The translations under genes and the position numbers were made by a program. This document shows positions 8,057 to 12,679 of a DNA stretch of 12,679 bases, piece after piece. Source of the DNA: Actinomycetota bacterium (GTDB taxonomy: Bacteria; Actinomycetota; Rubrobacteria; Rubrobacterales; Rubrobacteraceae); assembly GCA_020200675.1 (NCBI GenBank), contig JAIVIG010000281.1, forward strand, positions 1-12,679, in the 5' to 3' direction. The notes under the pieces are model-generated. The model ran no database searches, had not been told where the DNA came from, and saw only the letters and a program-made list of their open reading frames with translations. Within the stretch, counting starts at the first letter, position 1. Each line of letters begins with the position of its first letter.

Positions 8057-9016
8057 CTAGTCTGCCGCCGACGTTCTCGCGGCTCTCTCCACGTCCTTGA
8101 CGAGGATGCGTCCGCCGGAGCCCGTGCCTTTCACTCCGGAGAGCTTCACACGCGTTTCGTTCGCCCTACGCCGGGCTGCGTCCGTAGCTTCCACGTTGCT
8201 GTCGTCTTCACGCTCCCTATTGTCTTCCGCCTCTTTGGGCTCGCCCGGATCCAGAACGCCGCCTTCCTCGTCGAGCACCTCCTCGACGACGTTCCCGGAC
8301 TCGTCTCGCGCCCGGCCCACGATCCGGCCCCGCTCGTCTACGTACTCCTCCTCGATCTGTAGATCGGCGAGGTTGCTCTTCGACTCCTCGCCCTCTTCTT
8401 CTTCTTCTTTGGACTCGCTCGGGGTGGTCTCCGTTACGTCGCCGGAGTCGCCCGCCCGTCCGGCCTGGTCCGATGCCAGATCCAGTCTGTCGCCGGCTCC
8501 TTCGGTCGCCGAGTCGTTGACCCGGCCCGGCGTGGCTTCCGCTAGTTGGGCCATCCGTCCGGCATCTCGAGCAGCCTGGCTCGCGTCTTGCGGCGTCTGG
8601 TCCGCACCTCGAGCGGCTTCGCTGAGGATCTGCGGGTTATTATCGATAGCGTCCAGGGCCCGATCTATGGTGCTGAGTACCCTGTCCAACCTCACCGTCA
8701 GGAGCGCTTGAGCCTCTACGCCTTTGATTTCTAGCTTGACGTTATTTAGGTATACATCTACACCGACGTTTACCTTCACGAGGTCGGCCAGCTCCGCCCG
8801 CACCGACACGTGGGCCGCTAGATCTTCGACCTCCAGGTCGAGCTCGTCGATGTTGAGTACCGGCACGTCCAGCACCACGTCGGGGTCGCTGCCGCCGGGT
8901 CGTTCGTTCTGATTCACCGCGTAACCGTCATACTCCTGTTCGAAGCTAGCCCGTTCGCCAGCGTCGCCCGAAGAGTATTCGTTTGCTCCTTGAGATCCGG
9001 GTCTTTCGGGTGACAC
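8057..9016 (-). CDS. hypothetical protein with C-terminal E3-binding-like domain
   Basis: The 319-aa product has four visible parts. Residues 47-131 (VVLDVPVLNIDELDLEVEDL onward, through NVGVDVYLNNVKLEIKGVEAQ) form a compact domain that I recall from uncharacterised actinobacterial proteins. Residues 132-222 are a low-complexity acidic linker with a run of five Glu. Residues 227-257 hold three imperfect 11-residue repeats of D-E-x-G-x-V. Residues 276-315 (ATDAARRRANETRVKL, then VKGTGSGGRILVKDVERA) closely fit the peripheral-subunit/E3-binding domain of 2-oxoacid dehydrogenase E2 proteins, including the GTGxxGRI-x-K-DV core. No lipoyl or acyltransferase domain is present, so it is not an E2. 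No signal peptide or membrane helix is seen. The GTG start has AAGGGGG 6 bp upstream. A role as a tether or scaffold is only inferred. Confidence 0.86.
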   Translation of the reverse strand: MSPERPGSQGANEYSSGDAGERASFEQEYDGYAVNQNERPGGSDPDVVLDVPVLNIDELDLEVEDLAAHVSVRAELADLVKVNVGVDVYLNNVKLEIKGVEAQALLTVRLDRVLSTIDRALDAIDNNPQILSEAARGADQTPQDASQAARDAGRMAQLAEATPGRVNDSATEGAGDRLDLASDQAGRAGDSGDVTETTPSESKEEEEEGEESKSNLADLQIEEEYVDERGRIVGRARDESGNVVEEVLDEEGGVLDPGEPKEAEDNREREDDSNVEATDAARRRANETRVKLSGVKGTGSGGRILVKDVERAARTSAAD

Positions 9017-9046
9017 CCTGCACCCCCTTACGTAAAACTCCCCATC

Positions 9047-9052
9047 ATTGTA
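9047..9052 (-). promoter_or_regulatory. candidate -10 box for the 319-aa gene
   Basis: TACAAT on the - strand lies 30 bp upstream of the GTG start, giving a short leader. It is followed by G, as in the box before the 110-aa gene. The region 17 bp upstream (GTGAGT) does not match a standard -35, so an alternative sigma factor or activator is possible. Confidence 0.28.
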
Positions 9053-9152
9053 TCCCTCGTGCCCTCACCACTCACACAGTAAACAACGAAACCAACGACA
9101 CCGGAGCCCATACACCACTATCGGACGTAACTCGTCTACGGCATAACGCGTC

Positions 9153-9158
9153 TATAGA
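9153..9158 (+). promoter_or_regulatory. candidate -10 box for the Gln-rich small gene
   Basis: TATAGA, followed by TT, lies in the most A/T-rich part of the divergent intergenic region, 20 bp before ATG 9178. No convincing -35 element is seen upstream. If it is used, the transcript would begin about 13 bp before the 29-codon leader ORF. Confidence 0.25.
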
Positions 9159-9177
9159 TTAGGTTGCGGTACCGGCA

Positions 9178-9267
9178 ATGAAGAACAGCACCTGGTTCTC
9201 GATCAAGCCGAGCGCGGAACGCAACCTCTGGAGTCAAGGCGAGAGCAACGGACAGGAGACCTCATGA
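9178..9267 (+). CDS. possible 29-aa leader peptide
   Basis: An ATG opens a 29-codon frame reading MKNSTWFSIKPSAERNLWSQ and ending in ETS. Its TGA overlaps the next gene's ATG as ATGA. About four fifths of its codons end in G or C, as in the real genes here. Only a poor Shine-Dalgarno sequence (AGG at 9161-9163) precedes it. It may be a translated leader coupled to the Gln-rich protein or a chance frame. No function is recognised. Confidence 0.3.
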   Translation: MKNSTWFSIKPSAERNLWSQGESNGQETS

Positions 9268-9464
9268 CTGAAGGCAACCAGCAACAACAACAACAGAGTC
9301 CTGCGCAGCAGTTGGCGCGCGCCGTGACCAACATCAGGAAAGTGCAGAACATGGTGGAGCTCAATTACCCGAACCAGGGCAACGCGATCCACATGTTGCG
9401 AGAAGCGGGCGACCTGGTGTGGGCAGAGATACAGAGGATGCAGCAGCAACAAGGTCAGCAGTAG
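9264..9464 (+). CDS. small Gln-rich hypothetical protein
   Basis: This 66-aa protein has a Gln-rich N-terminus (NQQQQQQSPAQQ, residues 5-16), a central amphipathic segment (LARAVTNIRKVQNMVELNYP, then NAIHMLREAGDLVWAEIQRM) and a Gln-rich tail. The middle probably forms two helices, and the polar ends look disordered. No transmembrane segment, signal peptide or catalytic motif is visible, and I do not recognise the family. AGGAG lies 6 bp before the ATG and sits inside the preceding 29-codon frame. The gene diverges from the 319-aa gene and converges on the J-domain-like gene. CAA/CAG codons are mixed in the Gln runs, arguing against a simple slippage artefact. Confidence 0.75.
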   Translation: MTEGNQQQQQQSPAQQLARAVTNIRKVQNMVELNYPNQGNAIHMLREAGDLVWAEIQRMQQQQGQQ

Positions 9465-9494
9465 GGTTCCCGATAGCTGAGAACTTCCGCGCCT

Positions 9495-9553
9495 GAACGT
9501 CGGAGAAAGAATCGCGACCGAAGGCGACGTTCTCGCGGCCAGGGCCGCCTGGC
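9495..9553. terminator. inverted repeats between convergent genes, possible bidirectional terminator
   Basis: The 96-bp gap between the Gln-rich gene (+) and the J-like gene (-) holds two inverted repeats. GAACGTCG (9495-9502) pairs with CGACGTTC (9525-9532), and GCCAGG (9538-9543) pairs with CCTGGC (9548-9553) around a 4-nt loop. Their position at the ends of two convergent genes suggests transcription termination. Neither is followed by a T-tract on either strand. Confidence 0.35.
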
Positions 9554-9560
9554 TAAGGGA

Positions 9561-9863
9561 CTATGCATCAGGCTCCCCGCTACGATAGGCCCGAGGGTTT
9601 CTAAGGGCGTTACGATTGCGTGATGCCCAACGGTTCATCTCGTCTTGCCACGCCCGGAGGAAGTGCTCCGTCCGCTGCCTGCGATGGGAAGGAAGCTCCT
9701 CTCTGACGCGTTCCCTGTTGCACACCTCTTCTTTCACGGCACAGGCGAAGGTAAACAGCTCGTGATCACCCCCGGCATCCGGGTGCAGTTGCGCCAAGAG
9801 TAACCGCCACATGCGCTTATCCTCAAAGGGCGCGAGTCTATCAACACCCCCTACTTCAGCCAC
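9561..9863 (-). CDS. small J-domain-like hypothetical protein
   Basis: The 100-aa product contains MWRLLLAQLHPDAGGDHELF at residues 18-37. HPD at 27-29 followed by GGD at 31-33 is the signature found between helices II and III of DnaJ J-domains, where HPD stimulates the DnaK ATPase. Helix II is short and the helix I region is barely present, so it is a minimal or degenerate J-domain, or a look-alike. The rest is Arg/Glu-rich with no zinc finger or Gly/Phe region. The GTG start is supported by GGGAGG about 8 bp upstream. The start overlaps the end of an upstream minus-strand frame (stop at 9858-9856), which suggests coupling. Function is unknown, and a chaperone role is only a possibility. Confidence 0.7.
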   Translation of the reverse strand: MAEVGGVDRLAPFEDKRMWRLLLAQLHPDAGGDHELFTFACAVKEEVCNRERVREELPSHRRQRTEHFLRAWQDEMNRWASRNRNALRNPRAYRSGEPDA

Positions 9864-10102
9864 TGAAAGGACCTCCCTCGTTTTCCGTGCATTCTATGGC
9901 CGCACGGAGAGTGCTGTAAAGCCTGTTTCCAGACAACCACAACACCTGGAGAAGCGAAGCCGGCAACGCGTCCACATACGGTTTATCAGTGCGCGTCATG
10001 CGGGTCGCCGGGACGAAGCTCTCCACGGCTCCCACCGAGCACCTCCGAGCTTTCGAGAACCTCCAAGGGCAGCCCGCGCACCCGCTCCAGTGCCGAGGCC
10101 AT
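9856..10102 (-). pseudogene. possible frameshifted small ORF upstream of the J-like gene
   Basis: On the - strand, ATG 10102 opens MASALERVRGLPLEVLESSE and then runs out of frame. From about 10035 another frame, starting at GTG 10035, reads VGAVESFVPATRMTRTDKPY, then VDALPASLLQVLWLSGNRLY, and ends at TGA 9858-9856 after 59 codons. Removing one base near GCTCGGTGGG (10040-10031) would join them into an 81-aa protein with consistent amphipathic character. The stop overlaps the J-like gene's GTG by 8 bp, as in an operon. No homologue is recognised. It could be a sequencing error, a true pseudogene, or just the 59-codon gene. This is most of what the 9864-10150 stretch holds. Confidence 0.3.
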
Positions 10103-10150
10103 CAGGTCAGAGCCGCTCGGCTCAGGTTTGACGGGAAATCAAAACGGGGG

Positions 10151-10179
10151 TTGGGAAGGGGAACACGCTCCTGTACAAC
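10151..10179 (+). promoter_or_regulatory. candidate sigma-70 promoter for the HU gene
   Basis: TTGGGA (10151-10156) and TACAAC (10174-10179) are separated by exactly 17 bp, each matching four of six consensus bases. The predicted start near 10186 gives a leader of about 55 nt. That leader contains GAGG-GAAC-CCTC (10206-10217), a small hairpin, and a longer GAGGGT/ACCCTC pairing (10180-10185 with 10212-10217). These may affect translation of HU but no regulator is identified. Confidence 0.42.
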
Positions 10180-10240
10180 GAGGGTAAGCGAACTGACGCC
10201 CGCTCGAGGGAACCCTCACGGACGGGAGAGAGGAGCATCT

Positions 10241-10509
10241 GTGAACAAGACGGAGTTTATCGAGAGGATAGCCGAAGAGGCCGATGGCCCTAAAAGCAAG
10301 GCCCAGCGCTACTTCGAGGCGGTCGAGAACGTGATCACCTCGGCTCTCAAGGATGGTGAGGAGGTCCAGATCACGGGCTTCGGCAAGTTCTATGTCCAGG
10401 AGCGCAAGGCCAGGGAGGGCAGGAACCCGCAGACCGGGGAGAAGAGCGGATCTCTGCCCAAACGGTCCCCGCCTTCAGCGCGGGCAACGTACTCAAAGAG
10501 TCGATCTAG
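10241..10509 (+). pseudogene. hup: HU-family DNA-binding protein, broken by a one-base frameshift
   Basis: HU binds and bends DNA as a dimer in the nucleoid. GTG 10241, with AGAGGAG 5 bp upstream, opens VNKTEFIERIAEEADG and continues through the DNABII signature to the arm tip GRNPQTGEK. From about 10446 the original frame reads SGSLPKRSPPSARAT and continues to TGA 10583-10585, which is not HU-like. The frame displaced by two bases reads RISAQTVPAFSAGNVLKESI and stops at TAG 10507-10509, exactly the normal HU C-terminus. The interval is 269 nt. One added base in AAGAGCGG would restore an 89-aa protein of standard size. As read, the return strand of the DNA-binding arm and the C-terminal helix are lost. 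This may be a sequencing error or a genuine pseudogene. Confidence 0.88.
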
Positions 10510-10578
10510 GAACTTTCCCGCGATGGCGATCTGTGGGCGATGCTCGGGACGTGACCGGCCCGCAGGTGGCCTTATGTA

Positions 10579-10599
10579 CCACTGATGACCCACTGATGA
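10579..10599 (+). repeat. 10-bp tandem direct repeat
   Basis: CCACTGATGA occurs at 10579-10588 and again at 10590-10599, a period of 11 bp or about one helical turn. It lies downstream of the broken HU gene and before the palindrome cluster. Its purpose is unknown and it may be incidental. Confidence 0.5.
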
Positions 10600-10629
10600 G
10601 GGGATGGGTCGGAGCAGAGGGGAAGAGCC

Positions 10630-10678
10630 GTATACGACGTATACATACGCTTCATCGACGTAACGTCGATACGCTTCA
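10630..10678. repeat. cluster of palindromes and direct repeats, possible operator or recombination site
   Basis: Within 49 bp there are two palindromes: GTATAC-GAC-GTATAC (10630-10644) and ATCGACGT-A-ACGTCGAT (10654-10670). There are also two copies of ATACGCTTCA (10645-10654 and 10669-10678), 24 bp apart, and two copies of CGACGTA (10635-10641 and 10656-10662), 21 bp apart. The 21-bp spacing, about two helical turns, would place bound proteins on one DNA face. It lies 25 bp upstream of a short coding frame. A regulator-binding site, a recombinase site or a structured leader are all possible. Confidence 0.6.
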
Positions 10679-10702
10679 GGGAACGGGAAGTTCGACATCA
10701 AC

Positions 10703-10843
10703 GTGGGACGGGCCTCCCAAGAAGGGAAGCCCAAGCGGTTCCTTTACAAGGACGCCAACGGCCGTGAGACGCCGATCTACCTCCGGCTCGACCAAGTCGC
10801 CACCACAATATTGACCCCTGCGGGGACCAGCGACCAAGGATGA
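10703..10843 (+). CDS. small orphan ORF or gene remnant
   Basis: From GTG 10703 to TGA 10841-10843 the frame reads 46 codons, including VGRASQEGKPKRFLYKDANG and RETPIYLRLDQVATTILTPA. Nearly every codon ends in G or C, so this segment looks truly protein-coding. The same frame extends upstream (GNGKFDIN) without a start codon to TAA 10661-10663, which lies inside the palindrome cluster. No ribosome binding site is well placed for GTG 10703. Upstream, another frame reads AVYDVYIRFIDVTSIRF, suggesting a frameshifted longer gene. No family is recognised. It could be a 5'-truncated or frameshifted gene, or a small gene with an unusual start. Confidence 0.35.
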   Translation: MGRASQEGKPKRFLYKDANGRETPIYLRLDQVATTILTPAGTSDQG

Positions 10844-10870
10844 GCACCTTCCGCCTCTCTTGAAGCGCGG

Positions 10871-10895
10871 AGCTTCCGAGAAGTTCTCGGAGGCT
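10871..10895 (+). terminator. strong hairpin after the orphan ORF
   Basis: AGCTTCCGAGAA (10871-10882) and TTCTCGGAGGCT (10884-10895) are complementary except for one position (a G-T apposition), around a single G. In RNA this gives a stem of about 10 bp with a 5-nt loop, 27 bp past the orphan ORF stop. The following TTACTAGTCTT is only mildly T-rich. A terminator is the simplest reading, but a bound operator is possible. Confidence 0.4.
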
Positions 10896-10917
10896 TACTA
10901 GTCTTGCGGGCATAAAG

Positions 10918-10934
10918 AGGGGGACCGATCCCCT
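10918..10934. terminator. short GC hairpin between convergent transcripts
   Basis: AGGGG (10918-10922) can pair with CCCCT (10930-10934) around GACCGAT. It sits in the gap between the orphan ORF (+) and the end of the 182-aa repeat-protein gene (-) and could help end either transcript. No T-tract is visible. Confidence 0.25.
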
Positions 10935-10976
10935 ACGTGGCGACCGGCCCTTCGAACCGCCGTGAGCTAACTGCCT

Positions 10977-11525
10977 TCAGTCTTCAAACATCTCCTCTGC
11001 CATCTGGTCCACTTTACCCTCGGCGTGCAGGTTCATGTCCCCCTCGGCGCCCGTATCCTCGGTCATCTGCTTCGCCATCTCGTCCGCTTTGCGCTCGTTG
11101 TGGAGGTGTATATCTCCCTCGGCGCCCGTGTCTTCGGTTACCCTCTGCGCAAGGTCCTCCTCAGCGCGCGCGGGATCTATGGGCATGTGCCCCTCTAGGG
11201 GCATGTCCTCCATCATGCCAGCGTCCGCCTCGTCCTCAGTCACCGCACTCGCATAATCGGCCGACTCAATGGACTTCATCGACTCCGACGATTCCATGGA
11301 CTCCATCGACTCCGCGGACTCCATGGAATCTTCCCTGAGGCTTGGTAGGGGGCGCGGCTGAACGTCGCCCTTTTCGATCCTCCTGATAACCTGTTCCTTC
11401 CTGCGGTCGGCTGCCTTTGCCCGCGCCTCGATCCTTCCCTTGACCTCACTGTCCGCCCTGCGCATGGCCTCGTCTATCCTGCGCTCGGTTTCCCGTTGCC
11501 GCCGCTCCTGTTCGCGTACGCTCAT
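10977..11525 (-). CDS. hypothetical protein with tandem 25-residue repeats
   Basis: I do not recognise this 182-aa protein. Residues 1-52 are a very charged, probably single helical segment rich in Arg/Glu/Lys (REQERRQRETERRIDEAMRR). Residues 67-89 are a Ser-Met-Glu low-complexity stretch. Residues 126-150 and 151-175 are near-identical 25-residue repeats, each with TEDTGAEGD, an LH (HLH in the first) and a K-x-D-E/Q-M end. A degenerate earlier copy lies at about 104-125 (MMEDMPLEGH) and a truncated one at 176-182. No signal peptide or membrane helix is seen. The ATG has GGGAGG 7 bp upstream. It lies 42 bp downstream of the SnoaL-like gene on the same strand and may share its transcript. A structural or protein-binding role is only inferred. 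Confidence 0.85.
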   Translation of the reverse strand: MSVREQERRQRETERRIDEAMRRADSEVKGRIEARAKAADRRKEQVIRRIEKGDVQPRPLPSLREDSMESAESMESMESSESMKSIESADYASAVTEDEADAGMMEDMPLEGHMPIDPARAEEDLAQRVTEDTGAEGDIHLHNERKADEMAKQMTEDTGAEGDMNLHAEGKVDQMAEEMFED

Positions 11526-11567
11526 GCTCTGCCTCCCTTTGGAACCTAAAACCCTGACATACCCTGG

Positions 11568-12242
11568 TCAAGGGGTAACGCCTATCTGCCGCAGCAGGCC
11601 CATCACGTCGAACTCGCCCCAGTAGTTGAGTATCTCCCCGTTCACGGTGCGGAGAATGTCCATCCCCATCACCGTGACCAGCCTCCCGGTAGGAGCAACA
11701 CCCATGAACTCACCCTCGTGGGTACCGCTCATCATCCAGCGGAAAGCCATTTTGTCCCCTTCGGTTATGCTATCAGCCTGAGCCGTACGGAGGTCGGGGA
11801 AAGCCTGGTGCATCACGGCGAACGCTCGTTTGACTCGCTCCGGGTCGAGCGCGCTGTCGGTGGAGAGGTGGTAGCTGACCCACGCCTCGTCGATCTTTCC
11901 GCCGACGATACGATCGAACTCGATGCCAGTTATCGTCACCCAAGAGCCGGTGAGAGGAGTCCCCAGAAGCTCCTCCCGATGAATACCACGAGCTGTCCAG
12001 CGAGTCACCACCGTATCCCTTTCGGATATCTGATCCTCGACGGCGAAGCAGGCGTCGGAGTAAGCAGTGCGGTACGTCGCCACGTATCGTTCGATGCCCT
12101 CGCGCCCATGCACTTCTTGGGAAGCGCTTGGATCGTGAAGGACGTAGTTGGGCGCGAAAAGTTCGTCTATCCGTCCGAGGTCTCCCTGAGTAAGAACCTC
12201 ATCGAGCCACCGGCGGACCAGGATCTTGTTCTCTTCGACCAT
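11568..12242 (-). CDS. tandem SnoaL-like (NTF2-fold) protein
   Basis: SnoaL-like domains are small cone-shaped barrels, some acting as polyketide cyclases or hydrolases and many without known substrate. The 224-aa product contains two. Residues 1-128 are a complete domain (MVEENKILVRRWLDEVLTQG onward) with GREGIERY and RWTARGIHREELLGTPLTG. Residues 133-224 are a second copy lacking the first helix, with AFPDL, GDKMAFRWMMSGTHEGEFMG, PTGR and the typical ending MGLLRQIG. The family usually has one domain of about 130-140 aa. ATG 12242 was chosen because AAGGAG lies 8 bp upstream and homology starts at once. The frame is open to 12335 but those residues are not conserved. No substrate can be assigned and the neighbours give no pathway hint. 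Confidence 0.9.
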   Translation of the reverse strand: MVEENKILVRRWLDEVLTQGDLGRIDELFAPNYVLHDPSASQEVHGREGIERYVATYRTAYSDACFAVEDQISERDTVVTRWTARGIHREELLGTPLTGSWVTITGIEFDRIVGGKIDEAWVSYHLSTDSALDPERVKRAFAVMHQAFPDLRTAQADSITEGDKMAFRWMMSGTHEGEFMGVAPTGRLVTVMGMDILRTVNGEILNYWGEFDVMGLLRQIGVTP

Positions 12243-12411
12243 AGAACATTCTCCTTCATCCCGCCTCCTACCAGCGGGTTGTCGACTGCTCTGTTCGCGA
12301 GTCCCCTCTGCCAAAGACCGACGCGCTGCTAACAACCGTCGCGTTCGGTGTACTATTTTGACTTTGCGCCCGGCACCGATCTTTGCTGTCCTGCTTCCGC
12401 CGATCTCTCCC

Positions 12412-12672
12412 CTACTCTCTCGGGAACCCCTTTAACTCTTTGACCCTCTGCTCGAACTCCTCCGGGGAGTTCGAGTTCTTGAACGCCCAGGCCAGGTCCT
12501 CTATGTTCTGCTGATTGGATCGGATAAATACAAGGGCTTGTCTCAGGGGCATGTCCTCGAAAGCGGCCAGCGCCAACCCCATGACATCGAAAGGTTCGGC
12601 GACCTCGGCTTTCTGGCACATTGCATACATTCGGGCAGACTTGACCAGCAGTTTCTTTGCGTCGTCGTCCAT
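12412..12672 (-). CDS. small helical hypothetical protein
   Basis: This 86-aa product starts MDDDAKKLLVKSARMYAMCQ and ends KELKGFPRE, with a mostly helical, acidic, soluble composition. No signal peptide, membrane segment or catalytic motif is visible, and I do not recognise the family. An in-frame TAG directly precedes the ATG, so the gene is complete within the window even though it starts 7 bp from the edge. Only GAG remains of any ribosome binding site. A competing frame over 12353-12619 has a much less protein-like composition. It is upstream of the SnoaL-like gene on the same strand with a 169-bp gap, in which I see no convincing terminator or promoter. Confidence 0.7.
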   Translation of the reverse strand: MDDDAKKLLVKSARMYAMCQKAEVAEPFDVMGLALAAFEDMPLRQALVFIRSNQQNIEDLAWAFKNSNSPEEFEQRVKELKGFPRE

Positions 12673-12679
12673 CTAGCTC

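Noticed and set aside
8396..8412. CTT/TTC microsatellite
   Set aside because: It encodes the Glu run of the 319-aa protein in frame. It is noted as low complexity but is too short to claim phase variation.
9989..10240. N-terminal extension of the HU frame by 84 codons
   Set aside because: HU proteins begin at the MNKTEF-like start. GTG 10241 has a good ribosome binding site, and the candidate promoter at 10151-10179 lies inside the supposed extension.
10440..10509. Programmed ribosomal frameshift in HU
   Set aside because: No slippery heptamer or downstream pseudoknot is evident at AAGAGCGG, and HU genes are not known to use frameshifting. A lost base is simpler.
10390..10734. 114-codon minus-strand frame opposite HU
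   Set aside because: It overlaps the clear HU coding sequence and the palindrome cluster, its composition is not protein-like, and no ribosome binding site is evident.
10940..10976. Possible tRNA T-arm at CCTTCGAACCG
   Set aside because: The TTCGAA loop is not flanked by complementary 5-bp stems, and no acceptor, D or anticodon arms can be found upstream.
12243..12335. Upstream extension of the SnoaL-like protein by 31 residues
   Set aside because: The extra residues are Arg/Ser-rich and unlike the family, and the ribosome binding site AAGGAG serves ATG 12242.
1..12679. CRISPR array, transposase, integrase, toxin-antitoxin or phage defence genes
   Set aside because: No regularly spaced repeats, DDE or recombinase motifs, or recognisable defence domains were found on either strand.

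Overview
The window is high-GC bacterial DNA, read here as an actinobacterium, most probably Rubrobacter or a close relative. This rests on overall protein similarity recalled from memory, strong G/C bias at third codon positions, GTG/TTG starts, and a type-2 glutamate-cysteine ligase beside glutamate synthase genes. It is an inference, not a database result.

Layout. Positions 1-52 may hold the last codons of an upstream + strand gene. Positions 223-1509 (+) encode a GCS2-family glutamate-cysteine ligase. It converges, with a 23-bp gap, on a gltBD operon read on the - strand: gltB 7477-2999 and gltD 2999-1533, whose stop and start codons share one base. GltBD makes glutamate from glutamine and 2-oxoglutarate, and the ligase would use glutamate to make gamma-glutamylcysteine, so the first 7.5 kb is central nitrogen and thiol metabolism. 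A candidate promoter overlapping an inverted repeat lies upstream of gltB at 7561-7606.

Positions 7651-12672 are accessory in character and hold mainly small, poorly characterised genes. They include a 110-aa protein with a coiled-coil tail, and a 319-aa protein with a conserved N-terminal domain, acidic linker and a C-terminal stretch resembling an E3-binding (peripheral-subunit-binding) domain. A Gln-rich 66-aa protein (+) is preceded by a possible 29-aa leader ORF that overlaps it at ATGA. A 100-aa protein carries an HPD...GGD J-domain-like motif. An HU-type DNA-binding protein gene has a strong promoter and ribosome binding site but is broken by a one-base frameshift. Last come a 182-aa protein with tandem 25-aa repeats, a tandem SnoaL-like protein, and an unidentified 86-aa protein.

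Between 9856 and 10980 coding signals are fragmentary: a frameshifted minus-strand ORF, the broken HU gene, an orphan 46-codon reading frame without a good start, and an unusual cluster of palindromes and direct repeats at 10630-10678. This is either a decaying or transferred segment or a patch of poor consensus sequence. I found no tRNA, rRNA, CRISPR array, transposase or integrase gene. No complete novel multi-gene system can be demonstrated from this sequence. The best leads are the E3-binding-like protein, the repeat protein, and the palindrome cluster.
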